Assembly (NCBI RefSeq): GCF_030454045.1
Contig: NZ_JAKDJE010000009.1
Location: forward strand, 1 to 61,998
DNA from: Psychrobacter sp.
GTDB lineage: Bacteria > Pseudomonadota > Gammaproteobacteria > Pseudomonadales > Moraxellaceae
DNA: 61,998 nt
Direction of reading: 5' to 3'
Shown: positions 1 through 8,025 of the stretch, in pieces
How positions within the stretch are numbered: the first letter of the stretch is position 1
Layout of the letters: the number at the start of each line of letters is the position of its first letter
Notes under the pieces: generated by a model
Seen by the model: the letters and a program-made list of their open reading frames with translations, nothing else
Told to the model about the DNA's origin: nothing
Database searches by the model: none
Translations under genes and position numbers: made by a program

Positions 1-21
1 ATTTGGTCTAAGATGTACTAA

Positions 22-55
22 CCGAAAATGGTGGGGCTGGAGAGACTCGAACTCT
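22..55. other. attL: attL core (left prophage end)
   Basis: A 34-base sequence shared exactly with 30983-31016 and 61944-61977. From position 29 on it corresponds to the last 27 bases of the tRNA (CCA end, 3' acceptor strand and T-arm, minus strand), but here it is followed by phage AT-rich DNA, so it is a tRNA remnant and not a functional gene. Host DNA is positions 1-21 only. Confidence 0.9.
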
Positions 56-152
56 TTTTTGTATAATCTAATATAAACCAATAAAAAATTAATATAATCA
101 AATCATATATTTATGTTTTTTCGTTTAAATTGATTTAAATAGTTTCTACGCT

Positions 153-174
153 AACTGCGACAAAAACTGCGACA
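153..174 (+). other. Integrase arm-type sites, left arm (two repeats)
   Basis: Two direct copies of AACTGCGACA at 153-162 and 165-174, 12 bases apart. The same decamer occurs twice, in the same orientation, at the other phage end (30867-30887). Paired repeats on both sides of the core are typical of arm-type binding sites for tyrosine integrases. The AT-rich stretch 56-150 between core and repeats has no gene and would suit a DNA-bending protein. Confidence 0.75.
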
Positions 175-177
175 TGA

Positions 178-723
178 TTAAGCTTTACAACCAACACCAA
201 TGTGGTCAGCAATGACGTCTGCAATCTCACGAGCAAGTGGCCATTTTTTAGCCTGATACGCAGCAAGCTCAGTTGGGTTGGAAATGAAGAATAACTCTAA
301 AATAATACCACCTTCACGTACATAGCCAAGACGCGAATGTTGACCGCTATTTTCAGTCTTAAAACCACCTGCATTGCCGCGCACTGGAATACCTAACACG
401 TCACTGACAGCTTCACAAAGTTTTTGGCAGATTGCCTTGTCTTTTGGTTGAGCAAGGGCTTCAACGCCACCAGCGGTTGGCAGATGAAATGCGTTGCAGT
501 GAAACTCGATAGCAACTTCGCCTTGCTTGATGAGTTTAATTGCATTGCGCAACGTGTCGTTTTCGCTACCGTTGCCATCGGTGACTGCTTCAATACCCAA
601 ATCGCGTAGGCAATAAGCAACGATGTTGCGCATATCAGTAGTGATTTCTGCTTCAGTGACGTTGCCGGCAACCGCGCCAGGATCGGTATTAGAGTGACCG
701 GCTGTAATAGTAACTTTTGACAT
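178..723 (-). CDS. N-acetylmuramoyl-L-alanine amidase, phage endolysin
   Basis: A 181-aa Amidase_3-type zinc amidase that cleaves the bond between muramic acid and the stem peptide. Visible residues are H10 in TAGHSNTDPGA, E24, H75 in FHCN (zinc ligands) and E143 in LELFFISN (catalytic glutamate). I chose the ATG at 723 because AAGGA lies 6-7 bases upstream. An in-frame ATG at 744 has no ribosome site and falls at the foot of the terminator at 746-767. There is no signal peptide, so release should depend on the holin-like protein at 959-1351. It is the last gene before attL; I recognise no spanin (Rz/Rz1) gene next to it. Confidence 0.9.
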   Translation of the reverse strand: MSKVTITAGHSNTDPGAVAGNVTEAEITTDMRNIVAYCLRDLGIEAVTDGNGSENDTLRNAIKLIKQGEVAIEFHCNAFHLPTAGGVEALAQPKDKAICQKLCEAVSDVLGIPVRGNAGGFKTENSGQHSRLGYVREGGIILELFFISNPTELAAYQAKKWPLAREIADVIADHIGVGCKA

Positions 724-745
724 GATTAGTCCTTTTTTAGACATT

Positions 746-767
746 AAAAAAGCCCCAGATTGGGGCT
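746..767 (-). terminator. Intrinsic terminator upstream of endolysin gene
   Basis: On the minus strand, a stem AGCCCCA/TGGGGCT with a three-base loop is followed by six T. It separates the 53-aa gene from the endolysin start at 723, so the endolysin depends on read-through or antitermination. Confidence 0.8.
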
Positions 768-784
768 GTAATTAACGTTGATTG

Positions 785-946
785 TTATTTGGATTTATCT
801 GAAATGCGTAGTGCGTAATGCAGAGCGTTGAGTGCGAGTAGACCGCGCCGGTAATGACTTGGTTTGACGTAAGGCTGGACAATCTCACTGTTTTTGATAG
901 CTATATTTGTCAGCTGACGTGCTGTTTTGATGAAATTAAATTGCAT
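785..946 (-). CDS. Small basic protein in lysis region, unknown function
   Basis: A 53-aa reading frame from the ATG at 946, with AGGAG six bases upstream, to TAA at 785. It begins MQFNFIKTARQL and is basic, with several Arg/Lys and no membrane segment. It starts 12 bases after the holin-like gene ends and is followed by a terminator, so it is co-transcribed in the lysis cluster. I do not recognise a family. A strong ribosome site and good packing support a real gene. It does not look like a spanin, because it has neither a lipobox nor an N-terminal anchor. Confidence 0.65.
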   Translation of the reverse strand: MQFNFIKTARQLTNIAIKNSEIVQPYVKPSHYRRGLLALNALHYALRISDKSK

Positions 947-958
947 GGTTTACTCCTA

Positions 959-1351
959 TTATTTACCAAAGATTGCAAACGCCGCGTCTTTGATTTCTTT
1001 GATTACCTCAGCAATCGTTTTACCCTGCCACAATGCTACAGCTTGATAAACAATACCTATTGCTAACATGCCGAACACTGCCCAGACGAGCATGATTGCG
1101 CCTTGGGTCATGACGCTATAATCTTGATAACCCATAAATTCAATATGTGCTGCCCCGCCAAACAGCGAGATTGTGACAGCGATAGTAAACTTGATTATCA
1201 CTGACATATTCACTTGTATCTTACCGTCTTTGCCAATGTCGCCTGATAGCATCAAACCAAATATTGCACCAATTACTGCCGCAAAAACTTTAGGTAGAAA
1301 TACCATCAGCTTTAGTATGATTAGCTCTAAAAACGGTGTGTTCTGTGGCAT
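959..1351 (-). CDS. Holin-like membrane protein
   Basis: A 130-aa protein with about three hydrophobic segments (roughly residues 8-35, 50-68 and 83-108) and a charged C-terminus ending in KEIKDAAFAIFGK. Start at 1351 with GAGGGGG just upstream. Several membrane spans, small size and a place two genes before the amidase fit a holin that opens the inner membrane for the endolysin. The role is inferred from topology and position; no specific holin family is recognised. Confidence 0.65.
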   Translation of the reverse strand: MPQNTPFLELIILKLMVFLPKVFAAVIGAIFGLMLSGDIGKDGKIQVNMSVIIKFTIAVTISLFGGAAHIEFMGYQDYSVMTQGAIMLVWAVFGMLAIGIVYQAVALWQGKTIAEVIKEIKDAAFAIFGK

Positions 1352-1398
1352 AACGCCCCCTCAAATTTTTGACAAAAAAAAACCGCCTTAGTTAAAAA

Positions 1399-2271
1399 TC
1401 AACCTATCTCTAATCCATTGCTTAATCCAAACTCTCTTGACAGCTTAACAATAGCTGCTTGTGCTTCTTCAAACGTAAAAGCCCGTGAGTATTGAGCAAA
1501 ATAACCAATGTGCCCAAAAAACGTATCTCCTTTTTTTGTCATTGGACCGTAAGACCCTAGTCGCAGATGATCGTTAGCTGCGGGGGGCATATCTACATTA
1601 TATTTTGTGCTTGCAGACTCGCCGAATACAGCAAAAGAATTTTCTCCGTCAAACACAAAAACCATGACTTGCGGTTCTTCGGATACCCTTCGGGTGTATT
1701 TTATAGTTGCAGCAGGCGTAGTATCTTGATTTCCTTCTCTAATATCCTTACCTACAGCCATTGTCATGTTATTAGTGCCAACATATGCTGAAACAGAATG
1801 ATAGTTTCTGTCTGAGTACACACCCAGATCTGGGTGCGCTGTATCAGATGTATCACCTGAAAATATACGGTTATTTGCACCGTTTTGGGTATCAGACTGC
1901 ACTAAACAGACGTAAGTTGCAGTAGTAACAACAGTGCCAGATTCCGGTATACTTGAGTCTTGAGCGATACCCTCGAATCCACTAAATTTAAGTGTTGGAA
2001 ATCCCAACTCTTCGGTATATAAAGGAAAGTTTGGGTAGCCATCCACTGGCGAGCTGTAATTATAATTTAGGTTCTTATCAAATATTTTTTCAGATGGCGG
2101 TGCATAACCCAAGATACCTGCGTCGATATATGGCACTCTATCGCCATAGTTGTAAGTCTTACTTAGCTCTCTGACATCTATAACAAGTCTTAAATCAGAT
2201 GACAAATCAGGTACTTTGCCGTAAATCGGATTAGCTATAGTGTCGCTGGCTCTAATAATTAATGTGTCCAT
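1399..2271 (-). CDS. Tail-associated protein with LamG/concanavalin-like domain
   Basis: A 290-aa protein from the ATG at 2271, which has AGGAG six bases upstream; a longer in-frame start at 2289 would overlap the fibre gene and has no such site. The central and C-terminal parts (about 95-275), with segments such as YVCLVQSD, RNYHSVSAYVG, VMVFVFDG and GHIGYFAQYSRAFTFEEAQAAI, read like the beta-sandwich LamG fold often found in phage tail proteins that bind sugars. It follows the SGNH fibre gene by eight bases. A receptor or surface glycan binding role is inferred. Confidence 0.6.
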   Translation of the reverse strand: MDTLIIRASDTIANPIYGKVPDLSSDLRLVIDVRELSKTYNYGDRVPYIDAGILGYAPPSEKIFDKNLNYNYSSPVDGYPNFPLYTEELGFPTLKFSGFEGIAQDSSIPESGTVVTTATYVCLVQSDTQNGANNRIFSGDTSDTAHPDLGVYSDRNYHSVSAYVGTNNMTMAVGKDIREGNQDTTPAATIKYTRRVSEEPQVMVFVFDGENSFAVFGESASTKYNVDMPPAANDHLRLGSYGPMTKKGDTFFGHIGYFAQYSRAFTFEEAQAAIVKLSREFGLSNGLEIG

Positions 2272-2279
2272 TTTATCTC

Positions 2280-3911
2280 CTAGTACCATTCTTTGGTTTG
2301 AATAAACTCGATAAGTTTAGTGGTTATGTATTCGTCTGTTTCGTTATTAAAATGGCCATTATCCCTAGACAATGTTGGCGCTTTATTACCTAGAGCTTGG
2401 GCTGCTGCATCCGCTGAAATTTGCTCAGGAGTTCTAACAAAGCCGATTTCATCAAAAATGTTTGGGTCTAAAATGTACTGATTAACATCAAAAACAGCAT
2501 CACCATACAATCTTTTGTATCGCTCATTACAGTCATTAACTCTATCTCTTATCTCACTGACGGCAGGCGTATCTCTATCATGGAAATGGGTCATCACAAT
2601 GATGCGTTTTATCATGCTAGGGATATACTCAAACATAGAATTTGTCTTGCGTATGAGGCTACCCACACAGTCAACACTCGGTATGTTTTTAGTTAGGTTG
2701 TTTTTGCCGATCCAAGATATATGTACAGCATTTCTGAACTCATTGCCCTCATCGGGGATGATTTTCACTTCATCGCTAACAACTACCTCGTCACCTGCCA
2801 CAGCTCTAGTAAATGTAAGCTCCTCGCCTGTATAGCCTATGCTTCCATACACACCGTCAACCCAACCGCTAATCTTGTTTAATGCTGATTGATATGGGAA
2901 ATCATCAAGCATAGACACGTAAGAGACACCGCTTGCTAATATCTTGTTGCCTGCAAACGATAGTCGCAGCGGATTATTGCCAAAAAGCGCTTCCATTTGC
3001 TCAACCATTGCACCACCTGTTGCGGGAGAATAAAGCTCAATGTTGGCAGACAACGTCGGTAGTTTTGGCAAAAACTCAGCATACATACCAGCCGCGCTTG
3101 ATGATCCGATAACTATCATTTTAGTCATATCAGGATAAACAGGGTTTAACGTGCCGTTTTTATAATAACTATCTCCTTTTTTTGTAGTTGAATCGCTGCC
3201 GTGTATTTTTGGCACCAAGTCAGGCATCGAGCCATCACTAGCGGTTGCATTATTATCAGAATTTCTTGTTGCCAATCGGCTATGCCAGTTATCCATAACC
3301 TTATCGTGTATTTGACCACTGCTATCTAGCCATATATCTGTTAAGTTGCCATCTCTGTCTGTAATAGCCATCAGTCCATTTAATGTGTCACTATCAAGCA
3401 GTCCGACACCTTTTTTTACCGCCGATACTGCGTCTTTAGTTAAACCACCGTCCTCATTGTTTGCTTGCAACCAAGTCTTGTTACCAACCTTATCGGTAAT
3501 CGCAATTAAAACATTGTCGTCAAAGGACACGCTTTTTTCAACAAATAGGGTTTCAAAATTCTTCTTTGTGGTTTCAGCAACGGCCTCTGCTTGTGCAACT
3601 GGGTTGTATTTTGAGTAAACCCAAGCTCCATTAATCTTTTCATAAACTCCGTTTTTCGTTAGGTCAGTATCATTCGTAACAACAGCATAATCACCATCAA
3701 CCAAAGCACTAGACGCTAGGGATATGTATGTACTGAATGGTGTTGCACCTAGTAGTCCGTTTTCAACTAATAATCGCGAAGCCATTGGTACTGACGCATA
3801 CTCTTTGCCCAAGCGACTCACGATCACTTTATCTTCGTTTACTGCTTCTTCAAGCGTGTCAACATCAACATCAGCATTAACAAACTTTTGCATTGTAATC
3901 GGCTCTGCCAT
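2280..3911 (-). CDS. Tail fibre with SGNH-hydrolase (esterase) domain
   Basis: A 543-aa protein. ATG at 3911 is preceded by GGGAG; an in-frame GTG at 3926 sits at the end of a terminator and is less likely. The first 100 residues look like a fibre adaptor (TPFSTYISLASSALVDGDYAV). Residues about 135-200 hold two related AITD..GN strands, as in trimeric fibre shafts. The C-terminal half has SGNH blocks: KMIVIGSSSAAGM near 265-276 (nucleophile Ser), SWIGKNN near 399-405 (Gly/Asn) and DNGH near 517-520 (Asp-x-x-His). Such domains deacetylate capsular or LPS sugars. Probably the host-range protein. Confidence 0.75.
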   Translation of the reverse strand: MAEPITMQKFVNADVDVDTLEEAVNEDKVIVSRLGKEYASVPMASRLLVENGLLGATPFSTYISLASSALVDGDYAVVTNDTDLTKNGVYEKINGAWVYSKYNPVAQAEAVAETTKKNFETLFVEKSVSFDDNVLIAITDKVGNKTWLQANNEDGGLTKDAVSAVKKGVGLLDSDTLNGLMAITDRDGNLTDIWLDSSGQIHDKVMDNWHSRLATRNSDNNATASDGSMPDLVPKIHGSDSTTKKGDSYYKNGTLNPVYPDMTKMIVIGSSSAAGMYAEFLPKLPTLSANIELYSPATGGAMVEQMEALFGNNPLRLSFAGNKILASGVSYVSMLDDFPYQSALNKISGWVDGVYGSIGYTGEELTFTRAVAGDEVVVSDEVKIIPDEGNEFRNAVHISWIGKNNLTKNIPSVDCVGSLIRKTNSMFEYIPSMIKRIIVMTHFHDRDTPAVSEIRDRVNDCNERYKRLYGDAVFDVNQYILDPNIFDEIGFVRTPEQISADAAAQALGNKAPTLSRDNGHFNNETDEYITTKLIEFIQTKEWY

Positions 3912-3926
3912 TTTTAAAGCTCCCAC

Positions 3927-3950
3927 AAAAAAGCCTCCAATTAAGGAGGC
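3927..3950 (-). terminator. Intrinsic terminator between tail tip and fibre genes
   Basis: Minus-strand stem GCCTCC/GGAGGC with a six-base A/T loop, followed by six T. It lies just after the tail tip gene and would reduce expression of the fibre, LamG and lysis genes unless read through. Confidence 0.8.
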
Positions 3951-3961
3951 GTATGTTTAAT

Positions 3962-6694
3962 TTAGGCTATCAAGCCGTTAATAAAATCTTGATCGTTTGC
4001 GTAGTACTTATCCGTGTAGTTAATACACGACAGCTTGTGTGACATTGGATTGTCAGCAGGGTCTTTTGTTGTGATTATATAATTATCACGCTCAAGATCG
4101 TCATGTAGCACCAACTGATAAGTAGCACGTACTACGGCGTCCCAAGCTGTACTAAGGGGCTGTGAGGGCGCGCGGCTCAATATCACATCGTATTGATTGT
4201 CGCTTGGTGTACAGCGGATGTTATCGACGATACCGGCAACGGTTTGTACAAACACCGTCGCCTGAGTTTTATCACCAAAATTGGCTGTGCTTGATAATGT
4301 CAAAACGAACTGACCAGCGCTATTAACTTGCAAGGCCTCAACTGCGCCTTGCTGTGTATCAGCGCGATTTTGGTCAGCGACATTGATTTGGTTCGTTGGT
4401 ATCACAAATCCTGACTCATCGGCTGCGGTAAAAGAACACGTCTTATAAGCGTGTTGATTTTTCCAGTGCCGGCGCATCATGTGCATATGCGCTTGAACTT
4501 TATTGCGCACACCGACCAAGTCCTTATTTTTGGTGTCAAAGTTGGTTGCAGATCCGTCATCGGGATAACGCAGTGTAACTTTCGCGTCGTCCACGGGGTC
4601 GGTATATGTCACTTCGACGCCGTCAAAGCCGTCACGTGGTCCAAATGTCTCACTATACTCAAAGCTGTCTGGCGTAATACTGTGACTGTTAAATGTCGCA
4701 ACTGGGTAAGGCTCAGGACGCTCAAAGTGCAGACAGACTTTATTGTTAATGCGATAAGCGGTAAAAAATCCTGCCATCGCAACCGTCTGTATCATCTCTT
4801 CAGTTGTAATGTCCTTACTATCAAACGTTCCGCAGAACTGAGCACACAAATCAGTGCCAAAGTAAGCAATCTGCGCGTCAACTTCGGCCTTTATTTGCAC
4901 CATATCCAAGTCATCAGCAGTCATATTGCTGGTTACTGGGTCAGTAGCAATGTCATATATGATGTCATCAATACGCTTTGATGGAATAAGTGCATCATTA
5001 TTTTGCCAGTCACGCTCAAGACGCTGCGATAGCACAGTAAGCTTACGCTCTTTGAGCGACAGTGCGCCTTCAGTTGCGGCGGCTTTACTATATATTTTGG
5101 TAAACCCTGGTGCAGCATCGGCAGCAGTCATCAGCCTTGCGCCATAGAAGTCTGCTACGCGAATATCTTGCACAACACTGAAGCCTTTAGATGTTATAAC
5201 CCGACCATGCTTGCGGCGTGAGCGCCAGCGCAGTCTTTTGCCTGTCGCCATGTTTGCATTTTCAATCTTGATTGTACTGGCGGCAGTCTGCGCAGCATCG
5301 GTGTTGCTGACATGAGCGCCTGACCACCAATGGTTGCCATCGCGCCAAACGCCTAATCCACCATTGTTTGCATAATCCGTGTATTTAGAGCCATATATAA
5401 TATGCGTATCGATTTGCAGCGTTCCTGGCACTGGATTATTTGTGCTATCAATAATTTCTGACTCAATTTCGACCTCAATACCGATGGGTTCAAACGTCTG
5501 ACCATCGGTGATATAAAGCCCGCCTGATGATAAAAAATTAACCATCACGAACTCATGATCTTTTTCGCTTGTGTAAAACCAGCCCTGCCACAAGCTGTCA
5601 GATTGCGTGCTAGCGGTTGTTTCTATCTCAGCCGTGTAATCTGCATTGTCAGCAAGCTTTTGCCAGTCTGGGTTGATGGTAGCTGGGTTTGATAATGTGA
5701 TCTGCGCTTCTGTTAGGGCGCTGATGGTATAGACACCGCTTAAATTATAGGTAGTCACTGGACCGACAAGAGGTGGATTAGCCGGTGGGTCACCTTGATC
5801 TACTGGGTCAGTGATACCATTTGCGGAGTCAGCAGGATTTGTCTGTACAATGGTGATTGCATCTCCTACCTTAAACTGACTGACAAAGTTAAAGCCTGAT
5901 TGCTCTATGATGCCACCGGCTCTAAAGACGGCTTTGTCTAATGTCAGATAGTTATCAGTAGGCGGCAGGAGTTGCCCGTTTACTGAGGTATAACGTTTGG
6001 TTGCGAAACGGGATAAAGCGGCCTCATCTGGCGTAAAGGCACTGCCAAACTGATACGCGGGTGTATCATCAAGGGTGCTGTTTGCATCAAAGACCAAAAC
6101 ACCGCTGCCAAATACTTGATCAAGAGGCGTTGTATCGTCCAATGCCTCTGTCACTAAGTACCAGCCGCGGCCAATCCACATATAAGACATCTCGATGGCA
6201 CGGCCATCAATGTAGACAGTATAAGTCGTTGCAACTCGGTCAGGTACAGACCATACCTCACCGTAAATTTCTGCCACTCGGCCGCCCTGGCGCAGTCGAT
6301 TCGTGCGCTGCGCTAAGGCATTGTTAGGGCTGGGCGGCGCATTGGTTGAGCCAGTCGGCACCACAGGCATGGGCATCAACAGAACAGCCGCGACTGTGAT
6401 AAATGCCGATACTAATATCGGTATCCATGTCTCAGGCCCCGCAGGATAAGTGACGACATAGATAGTCCCGCCTTTATCATTTAATGCAATGATATCGTCA
6501 GGCGTGTTGGGTGTCACGTCAAAGTCAGTGTCCCATGTTTCGTGATACCAGTAGGTATTTGGTGGCTGTCCTTTTGGGTAAATGCCAGTAACAAGTTCAA
6601 ATAAATCTTCACCGCGCACGATTTTACAGTCAGAGTTGTCGCAGGCATAAGACATGGGATTGCGGACAACAATCAGTTCGATATTAGAGTGCAT
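3962..6694 (-). CDS. Tail tip / central hub protein (lambda J-like, TipJ type)
   Basis: A 910-aa protein, the largest after the tape measure, encoded just after the NlpC-like tail protein, the usual place of the J-type hub. The N-terminal part contains a hydrophobic stretch (about 87-113, ILVSAFITVAAVLLMPMPVV), a common feature of this family. It is followed by the RTNRLRQGGRVAEIYGEVW region and long beta-rich domains. Its start overlaps the end of the upstream gene by 11 bases. It should form the tail tip that contacts the host and carries the fibre. Family assignment rests on context and overall pattern. Confidence 0.8.
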   Translation of the reverse strand: MHSNIELIVVRNPMSYACDNSDCKIVRGEDLFELVTGIYPKGQPPNTYWYHETWDTDFDVTPNTPDDIIALNDKGGTIYVVTYPAGPETWIPILVSAFITVAAVLLMPMPVVPTGSTNAPPSPNNALAQRTNRLRQGGRVAEIYGEVWSVPDRVATTYTVYIDGRAIEMSYMWIGRGWYLVTEALDDTTPLDQVFGSGVLVFDANSTLDDTPAYQFGSAFTPDEAALSRFATKRYTSVNGQLLPPTDNYLTLDKAVFRAGGIIEQSGFNFVSQFKVGDAITIVQTNPADSANGITDPVDQGDPPANPPLVGPVTTYNLSGVYTISALTEAQITLSNPATINPDWQKLADNADYTAEIETTASTQSDSLWQGWFYTSEKDHEFVMVNFLSSGGLYITDGQTFEPIGIEVEIESEIIDSTNNPVPGTLQIDTHIIYGSKYTDYANNGGLGVWRDGNHWWSGAHVSNTDAAQTAASTIKIENANMATGKRLRWRSRRKHGRVITSKGFSVVQDIRVADFYGARLMTAADAAPGFTKIYSKAAATEGALSLKERKLTVLSQRLERDWQNNDALIPSKRIDDIIYDIATDPVTSNMTADDLDMVQIKAEVDAQIAYFGTDLCAQFCGTFDSKDITTEEMIQTVAMAGFFTAYRINNKVCLHFERPEPYPVATFNSHSITPDSFEYSETFGPRDGFDGVEVTYTDPVDDAKVTLRYPDDGSATNFDTKNKDLVGVRNKVQAHMHMMRRHWKNQHAYKTCSFTAADESGFVIPTNQINVADQNRADTQQGAVEALQVNSAGQFVLTLSSTANFGDKTQATVFVQTVAGIVDNIRCTPSDNQYDVILSRAPSQPLSTAWDAVVRATYQLVLHDDLERDNYIITTKDPADNPMSHKLSCINYTDKYYANDQDFINGLIA

Positions 6695-7034
6695 AATATT
6701 TTATCCGTCCGTGTTTTAGCGCTGCAATATGTGGTGGTACACACTGCGGTCCCGATTCAGTCATATGTATAATTTTAGCCTGGTGGTAAATACCAGCGTG
6801 TAGCTCTTTGCCATGCATCAACACCAAGCACGGGTCGATAGGGTTATCGAGCGGGGCAAACTCTTTGAGCTTTGCAGTATTAACTTTGCGTTTGGTGCGT
6901 CCAGTCATCAGGTCGGCAACATAGACGCCCATATCCCGGCCAGTAATATCGCGATAAATATCAACGGCAAAATGTAGGCAGTTATAATTGTCATCGTCAT
7001 ACCGCTTATTGTCGTAGTCAGATAAAACAAGCAT
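6684..7034 (-). CDS. NlpC/P60-like tail assembly protein (lambda K-like)
   Basis: A 116-aa protein with the papain-like arrangement YNCLHFAVDIYR (Cys19) and HAGIYH (His79). These are the catalytic Cys and His of NlpC/P60 peptidases carried by siphovirus tail tips to cut peptidoglycan during DNA entry. It overlaps the next upstream gene by one base and the tail tip gene by 11, so translation is coupled. Confidence 0.75.
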   Translation of the reverse strand: MLVLSDYDNKRYDDDNYNCLHFAVDIYRDITGRDMGVYVADLMTGRTKRKVNTAKLKEFAPLDNPIDPCLVLMHGKELHAGIYHQAKIIHMTESGPQCVPPHIAALKHGRIKYYAL

Positions 7035-7540
7035 TAGCTAGCGCCTCGCAATGTCGGAACCAAGTCAATAGTAAATATGACGCCGGTGCTGGTTTTATTC
7101 AGCTGCTTTGCTTGGCACTTGAAGACAGCGCCACGCTTCTGCGGCTGATTGTCGGTTATTTCTAAGCCGCGCACGCTGGTCATTGGTTCGGTTAAGTCGC
7201 TCGTTAGATACACACGATAGTTAAGCGTTGGCCGTGTTGTTGAGTGTTGGCCACGGCGCAAACGATCAATCTCAAAAGGCATGATCTCACCGACATCACC
7301 GATACCAATGGTAAAGCTTTGTTGTAAATTGTCGGCTGACTGACCTGCCCGGATCGTTAATGGTAAAGGCTCATAATCACGGTAGACTTTGTCTTCGTAG
7401 CGCACGCGCACACCGTCGGCATGATTGCGTACAAAGCGATAGTCGCGGCTGAAAGATGGATGCTTAATTTCGATACACTCAAGGCGTATATCGTCATGGC
7501 GACCGCGTAACCAATACTCCATCTCTTTAATGGTTGCCAT
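7034..7540 (-). CDS. Minor tail protein, DUF1833-like
   Basis: A 168-aa protein with IRLECIEIKHPSFSRDYRFV near the N-terminus and a run of beta strands, resembling the DUF1833 family found between tape measure and tail tip genes in Psychrobacter-, Acinetobacter- and Pseudomonas-type siphoviruses. Overlaps both neighbours by one base. Likely a tail tip structural component (lambda L-like position); the exact role is inferred from order. Confidence 0.65.
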   Translation of the reverse strand: MATIKEMEYWLRGRHDDIRLECIEIKHPSFSRDYRFVRNHADGVRVRYEDKVYRDYEPLPLTIRAGQSADNLQQSFTIGIGDVGEIMPFEIDRLRRGQHSTTRPTLNYRVYLTSDLTEPMTSVRGLEITDNQPQKRGAVFKCQAKQLNKTSTGVIFTIDLVPTLRGAS

Positions 7541-8022
7541 TACAGACCTCCTAGTGCATCTGGTAGATCTTCGTTGACAAGTTTTGCCAACTTTTGGAAG
7601 TAAAGTTCGATTTGGCCTTCTGTCATTTGATATAAGGTTGAGATTAAAATATCGTTGTCGATATCATATTTGATGGGCTTAGCAACCAGTGACAACTGAA
7701 CGGTAAATATCTGGTCGCCAAGTGGTTGTACTGGCATAGAGTCACCAACAATGCGGCACTCATACCACTTGTGATCAACGTAATCTAATAGTAGATATGC
7801 TAAAAATGGCAGCCCTTCGTAAGCGCGTGTGAAAGCTAAGAAGTACTGCCACTGTGAACGGACACATTTATAAGTGACGTTAGCTCGATGCACTTTCCCC
7901 ACACTATCTTTACGTTCACGTGGCAGGCCAACGATGGTTTCGGTGCTAGCAACATTACGCGAAAGACTGAAGGAGTAACCATCACGCAGCGGTTTTAGCA
8001 TGAACTTTGGTATGTCTGCCAT
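7540..8022 (-). CDS. Minor tail protein (lambda M-like position)
   Basis: A 160-aa protein immediately after the tape measure gene (three-base gap). Its strands, such as YKCVRSQWQYFLAFTRAYEG and FTVQLSLVAKPIKYD, suggest a beta-rich distal tail-type fold. The place between the tape measure and the DUF1833-like protein is that of lambda M or distal tail proteins. No precise family is recognised. Confidence 0.6.
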   Translation of the reverse strand: MADIPKFMLKPLRDGYSFSLSRNVASTETIVGLPRERKDSVGKVHRANVTYKCVRSQWQYFLAFTRAYEGLPFLAYLLLDYVDHKWYECRIVGDSMPVQPLGDQIFTVQLSLVAKPIKYDIDNDILISTLYQMTEGQIELYFQKLAKLVNEDLPDALGGL

Positions 8023-8025
8023 GAT

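Noticed and set aside
22..55. A tRNA gene at the left end
   Set aside because: Only the last 27 bases of the tRNA are present, followed by phage DNA; it is the att core.
724..744. Longer endolysin start adding MSKKGLI
   Set aside because: No ribosome site before 744, and the AAGGA that serves the ATG at 723 lies inside that extension.
4451..4981. A 176-codon plus-strand frame opposite the tail tip gene
   Set aside because: Fully inside a conserved gene on the other strand, no ribosome site and no recognisable protein features.
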